From: Bdellovibrionales bacterium RIFOXYC1_FULL_37_79
GTDB lineage: Bacteria; Bdellovibrionota; Bacteriovoracia; Bacteriovoracales; Bacteriovoracaceae
Assembly: GCA_001770015.1 (NCBI GenBank)
Contig: MEQB01000039.1
Span: forward strand, 43,401-107,400
DNA length: 64,000 bases
Direction of reading: 5' to 3'
The notes beneath the pieces were generated by a model. The model saw nothing but the letters and a program-made list of their open reading frames with translations, searched no databases and was not told the DNA's origin. Below, one piece after another: positions 45,664 through 55,065 of this stretch. Every line of letters starts with the position of its first letter. Positions within the stretch are counted from its first letter, which is position 1. Position numbers and translations under genes: made by a program.

Positions 45664-47319
45664 TTAAGAGGATGGTGGGTAATCCTCAGAAATTACTGGA
45701 GGAGGGGAAGGTTTTGGATAGTTACCATGGTAATAAAACTCATTTTCCACTTTAATCGCAGAATAAGTGTTATTGGAAATCCCATTTTGAGTTGGGCAAG
45801 TCCATACGATTCCAAAATCTGACTGGGTGATTTTATTGTTTCTGAGGTTGGTAGCAGGAAAACAGACGCTGTCGACGAGATAGATTCCTGTTAGCCCACT
45901 TTGAGAAATGGTGTTGCTGATCATTTCTCGAACACTATCTTCGGTCAAAATACCTACTCCAAACCGGTTGTCTGGAAAGGGAAGGTTGGAAAGAAGCGAA
46001 GAGCGAGTGACGGAAATATCTCCCTTATACGCCCGGATCGCCCCACCCATATTTGATTCATAAAGGCCCTGGCTAATAAATGATTTTGAATTCACCGATG
46101 TAATTGCATAATTTGCATTATATGATCCCTGGGATTGTTTGACGAAAATCTGAGCAGAGTTTTCAATAAACAGACCAGTTTCAGTATTGAAGGAAAATTC
46201 AGCATTTGAGATAGTGATGTGGGATGAGTTAGTAACTACCAGACCGGTGCCTTTTATGTCCATGTTCTGGTTGGGGGGGCAAATCAAAATATTGCTTATT
46301 TCTCCTGCTGGAATGGCAGTTTTTCTTCCGGGTTTCAGGTTTTTTAAAACCTGTGCGCTCACCACGTAGAGGCCGGGAGCGGTGGTCGTCCCATCATTGC
46401 TTTGTGGCGTGGGGGAGCCAGTTTTACAGTCTGAGTGTTTTCTTGGATGGTTGGCAACAAACTTGGTGTTGGTGATCCTGACCCCGTATGAATTTTTTAA
46501 TATCAAACCTGCGCCACGATTGAGTTGAAAATTGGAGTTCACGATGGAACTGCCATCTGCAATATCTTCCAGGAGCATTCCACCAGAACCTTTTGAAAAA
46601 GGAAACAGACAGCGATCAACAAACAAGCTACTGTGGGAAATCATGGCATTAAATGCGGCCTCAGTAGATGGACCGAAATATGATTCATTTAAAAAAATTC
46701 GTGAATTTAAAATGGCCTCAAAATTCGTTCCATTATTCGTTAAGACTGATTTTGATATGGAAACCAGGCTGCCTCTGGAGAGAACTCCAAAAAGGGTGTT
46801 TCCCGTAATGGTGGAGTTTTCAATCAAGGTCCGTTTGGATTCATAACCGGGTTGTTGGTTGACTACAATCCCGGCGTTTGCTCCGGTTATGACGACGCTG
46901 GAAAAAGTGACCGGAACCCGGCTCAACACAAGTGCACCATAGATGCCACCTTGGATGGTCAGATTGGATATATGGATTTGACCGCTGGTTTGATAGATAT
47001 GAAAAGGAGCATCTTCAAGCGTCGGGTAGGATACCGTAACCGACTGGTTGGTTCCTCGAATTTTAATGGCCTTGGTGGTATTGATTTTTATGTTTTCAGA
47101 AATATTTTTAGTGATTTCAATAACACCACCACTTTTAATTCTGATTAATGCTGCATTCACGGTGGGCATATCATCGGGCACTTTTATATGGTTTTCGTTA
47201 ATCTCATGAAGCGGGTTTAGAGGGCCAATATCACCATCATTAATCGGAGTGCTGACACTTTTTGAGTATAAATGGTTTGAAAATATTAAAGAAAAAATAA
47301 ATAAAAAGATTGATTTCAT
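45664..47319 (-). CDS. Exported right-handed parallel beta-helix protein
   Basis: A 551-residue protein with a signal peptide (IFLFIFSLIFSNHLYS). From about residue 75 it shows many PbH1 repeats, each a strand-turn of the type ITGNTLFGVL, NNTFxxN or SNMGGAIRA, diagnostic of right-handed parallel beta-helices (pectate-lyase or tailspike fold). These bind or cleave polysaccharides, or act as adhesins. No catalytic Asp/Lys/Arg set could be assigned. ATG 47319 follows AGGAG; frame extends to 47382. Likely downstream partner of the 529-residue protein. Confidence 0.75.
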   Translation of the reverse strand: MKSIFLFIFSLIFSNHLYSKSVSTPINDGDIGPLNPLHEINENHIKVPDDMPTVNAALIRIKSGGVIEITKNISENIKINTTKAIKIRGTNQSVTVSYPTLEDAPFHIYQTSGQIHISNLTIQGGIYGALVLSRVPVTFSSVVITGANAGIVVNQQPGYESKRTLIENSTITGNTLFGVLSRGSLVSISKSVLTNNGTNFEAILNSRIFLNESYFGPSTEAAFNAMISHSSLFVDRCLFPFSKGSGGMLLEDIADGSSIVNSNFQLNRGAGLILKNSYGVRITNTKFVANHPRKHSDCKTGSPTPQSNDGTTTAPGLYVVSAQVLKNLKPGRKTAIPAGEISNILICPPNQNMDIKGTGLVVTNSSHITISNAEFSFNTETGLFIENSAQIFVKQSQGSYNANYAITSVNSKSFISQGLYESNMGGAIRAYKGDISVTRSSLLSNLPFPDNRFGVGILTEDSVREMISNTISQSGLTGIYLVDSVCFPATNLRNNKITQSDFGIVWTCPTQNGISNNTYSAIKVENEFYYHGNYPKPSPPPVISEDYPPSS

Positions 47320-47356
47320 GGATGCTATCTCCTTTCGGGATAATTTTTCCTTATGG

Positions 47357-47385
47357 CAAGTGCCAACCTTTGAAGTCGGCACTTG
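47357..47385. repeat. 8-bp inverted repeat
   Basis: CAAGTGCC (47357-47364) and GGCACTTG (47378-47385) flank 13 bases, in the gap between two leftward genes. No T-run follows on either strand, so it could be an attenuator-like hairpin or protein site. Confidence 0.35.
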
Positions 47386-47399
47386 ATATGTATTTGGGG

Positions 47400-48989
47400 T
47401 TACGGAGTGGTTAAGAAAAACTGGCTAAAGGGCCTGGTGGAGTTGGTCAGGATAATGTTTCTCATCTGATCATACATATTTTCATTGGTTGCTTCAGGTA
47501 AAAAACCTCCGTGGGTTGGATCATCCCAAGTCTTTGGTCGCCCGTAAGCATAGTTCCAAAGCCATTCTTTTTTATCCCGGCCAGGAATGGAAACCTTCTG
47601 ACCAACTCCTTGAAGCGGATAGGTTTCATTAATGTTCTCTTCGAAAGTTTCAGGGAAGAATTTTTGTAAAGTTTCATGATACATGAAAGCCTTTCTGATA
47701 TTTAGAGTGATTGGTTGTCCTGTGGCATCACTAATAATAGTGAAGTCTTTACCTTTGCGGCTTTCCGCATAGAGTGTATAGCGTTGACGAAGTTCGTGCA
47801 GCTTTTGTTTAAGATCAATTAAAAGTTGATTTGGGTCTAATAAATAATCGTTGCCAGTGGCGGTGAAATAATTACCGGATAAAATTTGGTTTTTGTTCTC
47901 ATCATGAAATCGCTTACAGTTATTTTCCATGTATTCATTGGAATTGTTTGCAATCGCATAAGGGTAAGCAATGCTACAGCCATATCCTTCCAAATCATTA
48001 TGCGCAGCAAACATAAAATGGTTGAAAGATTGGGCCAATATTTGATTAGTTTCTTTTTCGGAGTATCTTGCCTTAAGAAAATTAGGATACTCTTCTAAGG
48101 TGCTATATATTTCTTTTCGAGTAAGAATATTGGGTAAAGACTGGATCGTGACAATTTGTCTCATTTTGGATTCAAGGGAGTTGATGGCACTTTTAATTAG
48201 AATGGTTCTCATAATATTGGGAACGTCATCAAAATTATAACAACTGGCGTATTTAACTCCACCAACAATCCTGGACAATCCTGAAATGATATAATTGAGA
48301 TAAGGTTTAATAAAATATTTTTCATTTTCATAGGGATCCAGAAAGCGAATACCATTTTTTTCATCTTTTCCAATCCATAAAGCCTTGTCAATTTTAAATT
48401 GGATGGCTTCGGGGTCGTTGATACTACTTTTGAGTTTAATAAGTTTATTTAAAACTTCTTTTTCAAAAACTGGAGATATCTCCATTAAAGCGTCTTGCAG
48501 TTCACTTACCGTGTTAAACATTTTTTTATTGGGATCTTGGGGGGCTTCGGTCAGGTAATGAAAGAGGGTTTTAATGTGAGGGCCATAGACGTAGCGATTG
48601 TGATAAAAACGCCTTAAATAATAAAGGATAGAAAGGTGAGTGATATCGGTTTTTTCCACAAGTCCTCTAAGTCTCCAAATAATACCTTCAAGATAGGGTA
48701 GAGGTTTGACTATGTGATAAAACATCTGGACTGCCGGGAAATTAGGATAGGATTTTCCCTGATCCATGATGAATGAATAAGTTGATAAGAGTGACTTTCT
48801 TGAATCGATAGTGACTACTTTTTTAGTGATGTCGTTGATTACTCTTTGTTGGGTTTCATTAATCTGAGCAATGGAACGATCGGATGAAATCTTTTTATAG
48901 GGAGCATAATTGGCCTTATGATAAAGATGAACCGTGAGTGCTCCTGCTATAAAAACGAAAATGGATACGATAATTTTGTAATCTTTCAC
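47400..48989 (-). CDS. Membrane-anchored protein of unknown function
   Basis: A 529-residue protein with one N-terminal membrane helix (IIVSIFVFIAGALTVHLY) and a long helical extracytoplasmic part. No domain recognised; a Cys pair near residues 355 and 379 (GCSIAYP, ENNCKRF) may be disulfide-bonded. GTG 48989 follows AAGGGG. It precedes the beta-helix gene and could be a surface-display or anchoring partner (inference from position). Confidence 0.55.
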   Translation of the reverse strand: MKDYKIIVSIFVFIAGALTVHLYHKANYAPYKKISSDRSIAQINETQQRVINDITKKVVTIDSRKSLLSTYSFIMDQGKSYPNFPAVQMFYHIVKPLPYLEGIIWRLRGLVEKTDITHLSILYYLRRFYHNRYVYGPHIKTLFHYLTEAPQDPNKKMFNTVSELQDALMEISPVFEKEVLNKLIKLKSSINDPEAIQFKIDKALWIGKDEKNGIRFLDPYENEKYFIKPYLNYIISGLSRIVGGVKYASCYNFDDVPNIMRTILIKSAINSLESKMRQIVTIQSLPNILTRKEIYSTLEEYPNFLKARYSEKETNQILAQSFNHFMFAAHNDLEGYGCSIAYPYAIANNSNEYMENNCKRFHDENKNQILSGNYFTATGNDYLLDPNQLLIDLKQKLHELRQRYTLYAESRKGKDFTIISDATGQPITLNIRKAFMYHETLQKFFPETFEENINETYPLQGVGQKVSIPGRDKKEWLWNYAYGRPKTWDDPTHGGFLPEATNENMYDQMRNIILTNSTRPFSQFFLTTP

Positions 48990-49093
48990 ACAAACCCCTT
49001 TTTTATACTTGATATGAAAATAATTCCTTCTTCTAAATTATTTTATAGGATTAAGAAAATTAGTTAAACTAGGAAAAAAGGGTTCGGTAGTGA

Positions 49094-51313
49094 ATGAATA
49101 AGGTGATGCATAATTATATAATGAAAGTATTAGTTCTTTGTCCGGGTATAATAGTATTATTTATCTGTGTTAATCTCCTAAGAAATATTGCGCCTTTTGA
49201 GATCCAAAAACTGCTTCCCAAGGATCATCCTGTCAGGTTAACCTATGAGGATTACGCTAAAAAATATAACGATGAAAATCAGATATTTTTACTACTGAGT
49301 AAAGATCGCCCTATGAAGGGTGCAGAAATTGAACAAGTGGCCGATAGTCTTGGTCGGGTAATTAGATACACCAAACCACCAACGGATGTTCTGTCGATTG
49401 GTAATGCCAAATATGTAAAATTTGCAGACGGCGGTTTTTATCTGGAAAAATTTATCAAGGATTCCCAGATTTCCCTTGAAGCTAGAGAAAAGTTAAAGAC
49501 CCAGGTGTGGGATAAGACCCTGGTGAATGCTGATTTTTCCACTTTAATTTTTACTTTTCAACTGGATAGTCGTTTAAAGGAAAAGGAGCGCGTGCCTTAC
49601 GTTAAAACGATAATGGATAAGGTAAAAAAGTGGAATGAGAAAAACGGTGATTATGAATTGCATTTTATAGGTACGGAGGTGGCAAACTATCATTTCACTC
49701 AAGAAATGATTAAAAATCAAACGATCATTACCCCTATCTTATTATTAATGTTGGGACTTTTTTTCTACTATTTATTTCAGTCATTTATAACCGTACTTTT
49801 TACTTATTATATTATGTTTTTGGGGTACGCCGCCACCATCGTCGTCATTATTTTAAATGAAGGTGGCATTGGCCCCTATAGTTCCTTTGCCTTGTTTTTT
49901 GTTTTAATTGTATCCACTTCTGATTTGATGCATTTTTTCAACACTTTTAATTACAAGAGAGGTGATCTTCGTAGCACCGTAAGGGCCTTGTTCAAACCAT
50001 GTTTTCTCACAAGCCTTACCACCTGCATTGGATTTGCATCCCTGGTTTTTAATGAAAACGTACCAGTTCGTTATTTTGGTCTTTATTGCTCTTTTGGAAC
50101 GGCGGTTTGTTTTCTTCTGACTTTTTATTTTTTACCTTATCTGATGAAGATTTTTCCAGTTAGCAGTAAAAATCTGGTTACCATGAAGATTTTAAATACG
50201 GAAACCGTTTGGTTATTTATAAAACAAAGAGCAAAATATATTATTGTATTTTTTGCGGTAACCGCTGCGATTTTTGGTTATTTTTCTAAAAATATTGAAA
50301 TTAATGATAATCTCTATAAAAAATTTCTTCCTGCCCATCCACTGTCTCTTGCGGTAGATGCTTTTTCAAATTATTTTAATTTTGTCGGTTCGGTGGATAT
50401 TCTGGTAAGACCTAAAAATAAAAATGAAAAAATTTTAGACTTAGTAGAAACGATACGGGAGTTGGAAGCAGATCTTAAAAAAATTCCGACTACCTCCCAT
50501 CTTAAATCTTACCCCCAAATGATAAAATTAGTGGAAGCAGAAATAAAAGCAGGCGATAAAAAAGTTGATGTTAAAAAGATCAAAGTTCTTTCACAAAGTT
50601 TTCATGATTTACTGCATGACTATGGGGCCCTGGGAGAGGTTTATAATGAGCTTCATCAGGAGATGAGGATTATGCTTTTTTTAAACACTCTTCATTCTGA
50701 AAAATTAGAGGAAACCCTGATGCAAATAAGAAAGCTCGCCTTAGATAAAAAATATTCTGAAATCCTGGAAATAGAGCCTAACGGTTTTGCAGTCATTCGA
50801 AGTTATATCAATAATAACGTTATCAGGGATTTTATAAAATCATTTGGTTGCACCTTGCTTTTAATTATGCTTGTTTTTTGGGTGATGCTTAAATCTTTCA
50901 AATGGGCACTCGTGGCCATGCTGCCCAACGTTTTTCCAATTCTCACGATCTCAGGTCTTATGGGAATGTTTAGAATTCCTTTGGAAAGTAACTTGGTTAT
51001 TTTGGTTTGTATCACCATAGGCATTGCGGTAGATGATACTATTCATTTTTTAACCAATATCATCAGAGAATTAAAGCTTCAGCGTAATCTAAAGGAGGCG
51101 GTGATCTTTTCTCTGGATGAGATGGCAAAGGCCTTAATTGGAACCACCGCAGTGCTTATTTTTTCTTTTCCATGCTTTTTTTTAGCTGATTTGAAATTAT
51201 TTGTTCAAGTTGGAATTTTTATTGCCATTTCTTTATTGGTTGCCTTGATTGCAGATCTAATCTTGTTGCCGGCCTTGATTCTTATATTTTTGAATAAGGA
51301 GAAAAATTCATGA
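49094..51313 (+). CDS. MMPL/RND-superfamily exporter
   Basis: A 739-residue RND-superfamily protein. A first membrane helix (VLVLCPGIIVLFICVNLL) leads to an extracytoplasmic domain (~35-205), then a bundle of about five helices (206-340), a second extracytoplasmic domain, and a second helix bundle (575-735). This duplicated layout without a periplasmic adaptor is typical of lipid exporters (MMPL, hopanoid transporters) and not of multidrug efflux. Its stop overlaps the start of a CDP-alcohol phosphatidyltransferase (ATGA), linking it to lipid synthesis. Confidence 0.85.
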   Translation: MNKVMHNYIMKVLVLCPGIIVLFICVNLLRNIAPFEIQKLLPKDHPVRLTYEDYAKKYNDENQIFLLLSKDRPMKGAEIEQVADSLGRVIRYTKPPTDVLSIGNAKYVKFADGGFYLEKFIKDSQISLEAREKLKTQVWDKTLVNADFSTLIFTFQLDSRLKEKERVPYVKTIMDKVKKWNEKNGDYELHFIGTEVANYHFTQEMIKNQTIITPILLLMLGLFFYYLFQSFITVLFTYYIMFLGYAATIVVIILNEGGIGPYSSFALFFVLIVSTSDLMHFFNTFNYKRGDLRSTVRALFKPCFLTSLTTCIGFASLVFNENVPVRYFGLYCSFGTAVCFLLTFYFLPYLMKIFPVSSKNLVTMKILNTETVWLFIKQRAKYIIVFFAVTAAIFGYFSKNIEINDNLYKKFLPAHPLSLAVDAFSNYFNFVGSVDILVRPKNKNEKILDLVETIRELEADLKKIPTTSHLKSYPQMIKLVEAEIKAGDKKVDVKKIKVLSQSFHDLLHDYGALGEVYNELHQEMRIMLFLNTLHSEKLEETLMQIRKLALDKKYSEILEIEPNGFAVIRSYINNNVIRDFIKSFGCTLLLIMLVFWVMLKSFKWALVAMLPNVFPILTISGLMGMFRIPLESNLVILVCITIGIAVDDTIHFLTNIIRELKLQRNLKEAVIFSLDEMAKALIGTTAVLIFSFPCFFLADLKLFVQVGIFIAISLLVALIADLILLPALILIFLNKEKNS

Positions 51314-51894
51314 GTATATATCTTTTAAAGACTAAATTTCAAAATTTGCTCAGACCTTTGGTCAGATTAATTTATTTATCCAAGATCACCCCGAATATGT
51401 TAACGGTGTTTACTTGCTTATTATCTGTAGTGGTGGCCGTCATGGTTTATCTTCTGGGTGGTAAATTCTATATTATGATTCCAGTTTTTATGTTTATAAG
51501 AATGGCCTTAAATGCCATGGATGGGATGCTTGCCAAAGAATATAATATGATTACCCCGCTGGGAGCAATATTAAATGAAATGACCGATGTCATTTCAGAT
51601 GGTGTTTTGTACTTATCTTTTATGTTTTTTTCAAATATAAACCCTACCATTTTAGTAATAGTGGTGTTGGTTGCACTGCTGACTGAATACGCCGGGCTGT
51701 GTGCACTTTGTGTTGGAAGTAAAAGAAGGTTTGACGGACCGATGGGGAAAAGTGACAGGGCCTTTGCATTTGGATTATTGGGGCTACTTATATTCCTTGG
51801 CAACACCGCCTATCTAAATCATATTTTATTATTAATCCTTGGTTTGAGTTTGATAACAGTATTGGTTCGGCTTAAACGTGCGCTTAATCGGTAG
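51310..51894 (+). CDS. CDP-alcohol phosphatidyltransferase, YnbA-like
   Basis: A 194-residue integral membrane enzyme. It contains the family signature in the form DGMLAKEYNMITPLGAILNE then MTDVISD, matching DGxxAR-x8-Gx3Dx3D with Lys for Arg and Glu for one Asp. It swaps CMP from CDP-diacylglycerol for an alcohol, making a phospholipid. The start overlaps the RND exporter stop by 4 bp. Together with CdsA-like and hydrolase-methyltransferase genes nearby, it matches E. coli ynbA. The altered motif may affect metal binding or substrate choice. Confidence 0.85.
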   Translation: MSIYLLKTKFQNLLRPLVRLIYLSKITPNMLTVFTCLLSVVVAVMVYLLGGKFYIMIPVFMFIRMALNAMDGMLAKEYNMITPLGAILNEMTDVISDGVLYLSFMFFSNINPTILVIVVLVALLTEYAGLCALCVGSKRRFDGPMGKSDRAFAFGLLGLLIFLGNTAYLNHILLLILGLSLITVLVRLKRALNR

Positions 51895-52240
51895 CATGTC
51901 CGATTGATATGACACCTACTCCAAGCATAATCAAGGCAACTCCTATGTATTGCCAGTGAGATATAGATTCTTTTTCGATGTAATATGCGATAAGGCCGCC
52001 CCAGATATAGGTGGTGGCATAGACCGGGTAGATAACAAACAAGCGGCCACCATTTCTAAAAGCTGCAATAAATAACACCAATACCAAAGTAAAAGAGATA
52101 AGCCCCATCCAGATCGCCCAATTTTTAAACAAACTAATTTCAAAAATATTTTTTGCGCCGACCTTGTAAAAATATTGGGCACCAGCTCCTAAGACAGCGG
52201 CGATGAGAGAAAAAATAATGGGTACAGTTTGCTTTTCCAT
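51884..52240 (-). CDS. Small 4-TM transporter-like protein (SMR/EamA)
   Basis: A 118-residue protein with four predicted membrane helices, like small multidrug resistance or half-EamA proteins. The N-terminal Glu typical of SMR is not obvious. It could be a flippase subunit for a lipid or precursor. It starts just after the stop of the O-methyltransferase-like gene (one base between TAG and ATG); ATG 52240 is preferred over the longer frame. Its end overlaps the convergent phosphatidyltransferase by 11 bp. Confidence 0.65.
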   Translation of the reverse strand: MEKQTVPIIFSLIAAVLGAGAQYFYKVGAKNIFEISLFKNWAIWMGLISFTLVLVLFIAAFRNGGRLFVIYPVYATTYIWGGLIAYYIEKESISHWQYIGVALIMLGVGVISIGHATD

Positions 52241-52241
52241 C

Positions 52242-53222
52242 CTAGATTGCCTTAAGCATTCCCATGGTATAGGGTTCAATATCAATTTCCACGTATGCAA
52301 AATTAGAAAATCCACATTCTTGAAGCCAGATTTTGAGCATGTCTGTCGGGTAAACCCGTCCTTCTACTGTGCGTATGGATAATCCCATTTCGTATAAAGA
52401 TTTTGGTAATTTTCCCTTCTCATGTGTTCCAAATACATCAAATATCTGGAGCTCTCCACCAGTGACGAGGGATTTTTTTATTTTTTTAAAAAGGGCCTTA
52501 TTGCCTTCGGGCGTTTCAATATGTGTAACATTGCCTAACATGGCGATATCGAAGCCAGCTTTTGGGCAATCAATCTGATGATAATTGCCTTCGATATATT
52601 GTACATGGTTTGAGATTTTAAAATGATGAGCACTGTGTTTGGCCACTTCCAAAACTTTGGGCCAGTCCACCAAGGTGGCCTTGGCCTTGGGATTCACTAG
52701 CAGGTGCGCAAAGCTCCAAACCCCAGAACCCGCCCCCAGATCGATAATATTAAGATCACCAAGTGGGTGGTTGCGGTAATAATGGTTGGCCGCAAAGTGA
52801 GCTGATGGCATCATCATCCATTCCAGAGATTTGACTTGTTTTTGATATTCATGTTCACTGTCAGAGGCCTGGTCCATACGTTTGAATGGAATTCCTTGCT
52901 TGAGTAAAATAGGTAGATGTTTCCAATAATCTGAACTCAAATTTTGATAGTCTCCACTTAAAAGTTTCATAACCGGGGATAGCTGATAGAGTTCATGCTT
53001 TTTTTCTAATATATTGATGGCCACCAGGCAATTTAAAAATAGCTCCGTAGCGTGGTGATGGAGATTTAGTTCGATCGAGAGATCCTGGCTTGTTAATTGT
53101 CCTTTTTTAAAAAAAGGAATGAGGATTCCCATTTCATTTGCCGTATGGAAAATATAAGCGCCTCCATTCATGGTCATTAGAGAAAAATAATTTTTAAGTT
53201 GTTCAAGATATTGTTGGTCCAC
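52242..53222 (-). CDS. O-methyltransferase-like SAM enzyme
   Basis: A 326-residue protein with a winged-helix dimerisation domain (1-110) and a class I SAM-binding domain starting LGAGSGVWSFAHL, then TLVDWPKVLE, and post-motif LGNVTHIETPEGNKALFKKI. This layout is that of acetylserotonin/caffeate-type O-methyltransferases; the catalytic His appears as HIETPE. It is 13 bp after the hydrolase-methyltransferase fusion. Substrate probably a lipid headgroup or intermediate of the same locus. GTG start with AGGATAAC. Confidence 0.82.
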   Translation of the reverse strand: MDQQYLEQLKNYFSLMTMNGGAYIFHTANEMGILIPFFKKGQLTSQDLSIELNLHHHATELFLNCLVAINILEKKHELYQLSPVMKLLSGDYQNLSSDYWKHLPILLKQGIPFKRMDQASDSEHEYQKQVKSLEWMMMPSAHFAANHYYRNHPLGDLNIIDLGAGSGVWSFAHLLVNPKAKATLVDWPKVLEVAKHSAHHFKISNHVQYIEGNYHQIDCPKAGFDIAMLGNVTHIETPEGNKALFKKIKKSLVTGGELQIFDVFGTHEKGKLPKSLYEMGLSIRTVEGRVYPTDMLKIWLQECGFSNFAYVEIDIEPYTMGMLKAI

Positions 53223-53235
53223 CGTTATCCTTCCT

Positions 53236-54981
53236 TTATTTTTTTATGTGTGCCTTATTTATGGTAAAAATCCCCCAATCATCAATCCACATTTTTTCCT
53301 TAATTGCTCCATACGATTGAAATAGTTGATCAAGTTCCAGTTGAGTTCTTCGGCGCATAACCCATCTATGATTGTCCCGATTATTTAAAGTCTGAGATAT
53401 CAGTTCCAGTTGGGGGTGCCAGGGTTGACCAGTATAAATAATATAGCTGTTATTTTCGATGACGCTGGTAATGCCAGATAGTGCTTTTTCCACTAGATTA
53501 TTGTCGCTAAAAAGTTCAAACAGGCCGGATACAATCACTATATTAGGGCGAAAATCTTGTTTTTGGTAGCTACCAGGTTCAAAGGCGTCAGCTAGAAGGA
53601 ATTGTGCATTATTAATACCCAACCCCTGGGCAATTTCCTTGCTTGAATTGATATTTTTAATATCATGATCGCGAATTAAAACTTGCAGGTCAGTCTGCTG
53701 ATGTTCTTTGGCGATTTCCAGAAGATAGCGACCAGGGCCTGCAGCAATATCCATAACTTTTATGGGCCTGTTTTGTTTACTGAGATCATTGATGGCCGAA
53801 TTAATGGCAACTTTGATATTAATTTTTCTCTGCCTGATTCCTTTCCAGCCAATAGAGTTGAGATAGCAAGCGTCGATAAACTTACCAAGCAGGGTAAATC
53901 CCCTTGGTTTATTTTCATAAACGTAATCAAGAGATAATCCTGAATCAAAACCCGCATGGATTCCGATGCGAATCCCGTTACTGAGAAGGCCCAGAGTATG
54001 CATCAAAAAGCGTAAAATCAGATAATAAAGATCCATATAGATTGGACGTTGTTTATTCAGGAGAGTTTGATATTCGTTAAAGGTAAATCCACTTTTATGC
54101 GCTTGTTTAAGGCTGCGATAAGGACGTTCAATTGCAAAACATTCTTTAATAAATTCACAGGATCTTTTAAAAGGAATATGGCGATCTTTTTCATATAAAA
54201 CGCCGTGATAAAAACCTTCTAGGATTAGGTGTTCTTTTTTAACCGAACTTAAATGATCAAAGAAATATTTTTGAGGCTCGTTATACACTACGTAATCACT
54301 ACCAGCGGAAAAAATTAAAGTCGGGGTTTCGATGGCTCCCGCATCTTTGACAACTCGAGATGAGAAATCGAAAAGCCCCACGAGTATATTGACGGCGATT
54401 TGCGGAGTTATTAATTTATCTTGGTCATATAACTTTGATTGCTCTTTATCATGAGTTAAGAATTTTGATTTTACGTAGCTAGTAATGAAGGCGGGATGCT
54501 TGATGGCATTTAGAATTCTAAGTCCCAAAAGAGCAAGGGGAATGTAGAGTTTTATTTTGAACGCCGGAGCCGCCAGAATCATGCCTCTTATGGGAGGAGC
54601 AAAGTCATGCACCCAGGTGCTGGCGATGACTGCGCCCACACTATTGGCAACAATAAACATATTTTGAATGGGAATGTCATATTTTTTAGATATAAAACTT
54701 ACAAAATTATCCAGATCCTTAATGAGATAACTAAAATGAGGAGCATAACCTCTTGGGCCTTCGTTTCTCCCATGGCCTCTGCTATCATGGCCAAAGGCCC
54801 AGCAATCATCGGCCTGCATGCCGTCTATAAGATCGTGCAAGCGTCCCGTGTGTTCGTGCCCTCTATGAATAACTATTAGTGCTTTTTTACTCGAGGTATC
54901 GGTGAGGGGTTCCCATGCCCGGTAAAAAAGCTTAGTATTATCAAAACTGGCAAAGGTGGATTCATGGACTTTTCTTGACAT
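53236..54981 (-). CDS. Alpha/beta hydrolase-methyltransferase fusion, YnbC-like
   Basis: A 581-residue fusion. The N-terminal ~280 residues are a lysophospholipase-like hydrolase: IVIHRGHEHTGR, HDSRGHGRNEGPRG, nucleophile elbow VANSVG (Ser near residue 114, with Ala for Gly as the first residue), LIFSAGSDYVV and catalytic His in EGFYHGVLYE. A linker follows, then a class I SAM domain (MDIAAGPGRYLLE; LADAFEPG; VIVSGLFELFSD). E. coli YnbC has the same two-domain length. The fused activities suggest editing of a lysophospholipid and methylation of its headgroup. GGAG precedes the ATG; divergent from the CdsA-like gene. Confidence 0.88.
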   Translation of the reverse strand: MSRKVHESTFASFDNTKLFYRAWEPLTDTSSKKALIVIHRGHEHTGRLHDLIDGMQADDCWAFGHDSRGHGRNEGPRGYAPHFSYLIKDLDNFVSFISKKYDIPIQNMFIVANSVGAVIASTWVHDFAPPIRGMILAAPAFKIKLYIPLALLGLRILNAIKHPAFITSYVKSKFLTHDKEQSKLYDQDKLITPQIAVNILVGLFDFSSRVVKDAGAIETPTLIFSAGSDYVVYNEPQKYFFDHLSSVKKEHLILEGFYHGVLYEKDRHIPFKRSCEFIKECFAIERPYRSLKQAHKSGFTFNEYQTLLNKQRPIYMDLYYLILRFLMHTLGLLSNGIRIGIHAGFDSGLSLDYVYENKPRGFTLLGKFIDACYLNSIGWKGIRQRKINIKVAINSAINDLSKQNRPIKVMDIAAGPGRYLLEIAKEHQQTDLQVLIRDHDIKNINSSKEIAQGLGINNAQFLLADAFEPGSYQKQDFRPNIVIVSGLFELFSDNNLVEKALSGITSVIENNSYIIYTGQPWHPQLELISQTLNNRDNHRWVMRRRTQLELDQLFQSYGAIKEKMWIDDWGIFTINKAHIKK

Positions 54982-55065
54982 GTTTACTCCGTAATTTAGG
55001 ATGGATTATATTTCTTCTTCGACAAATTGGTGTTAAGATTTAAGGTAAAATTAGGATGAAACTCT

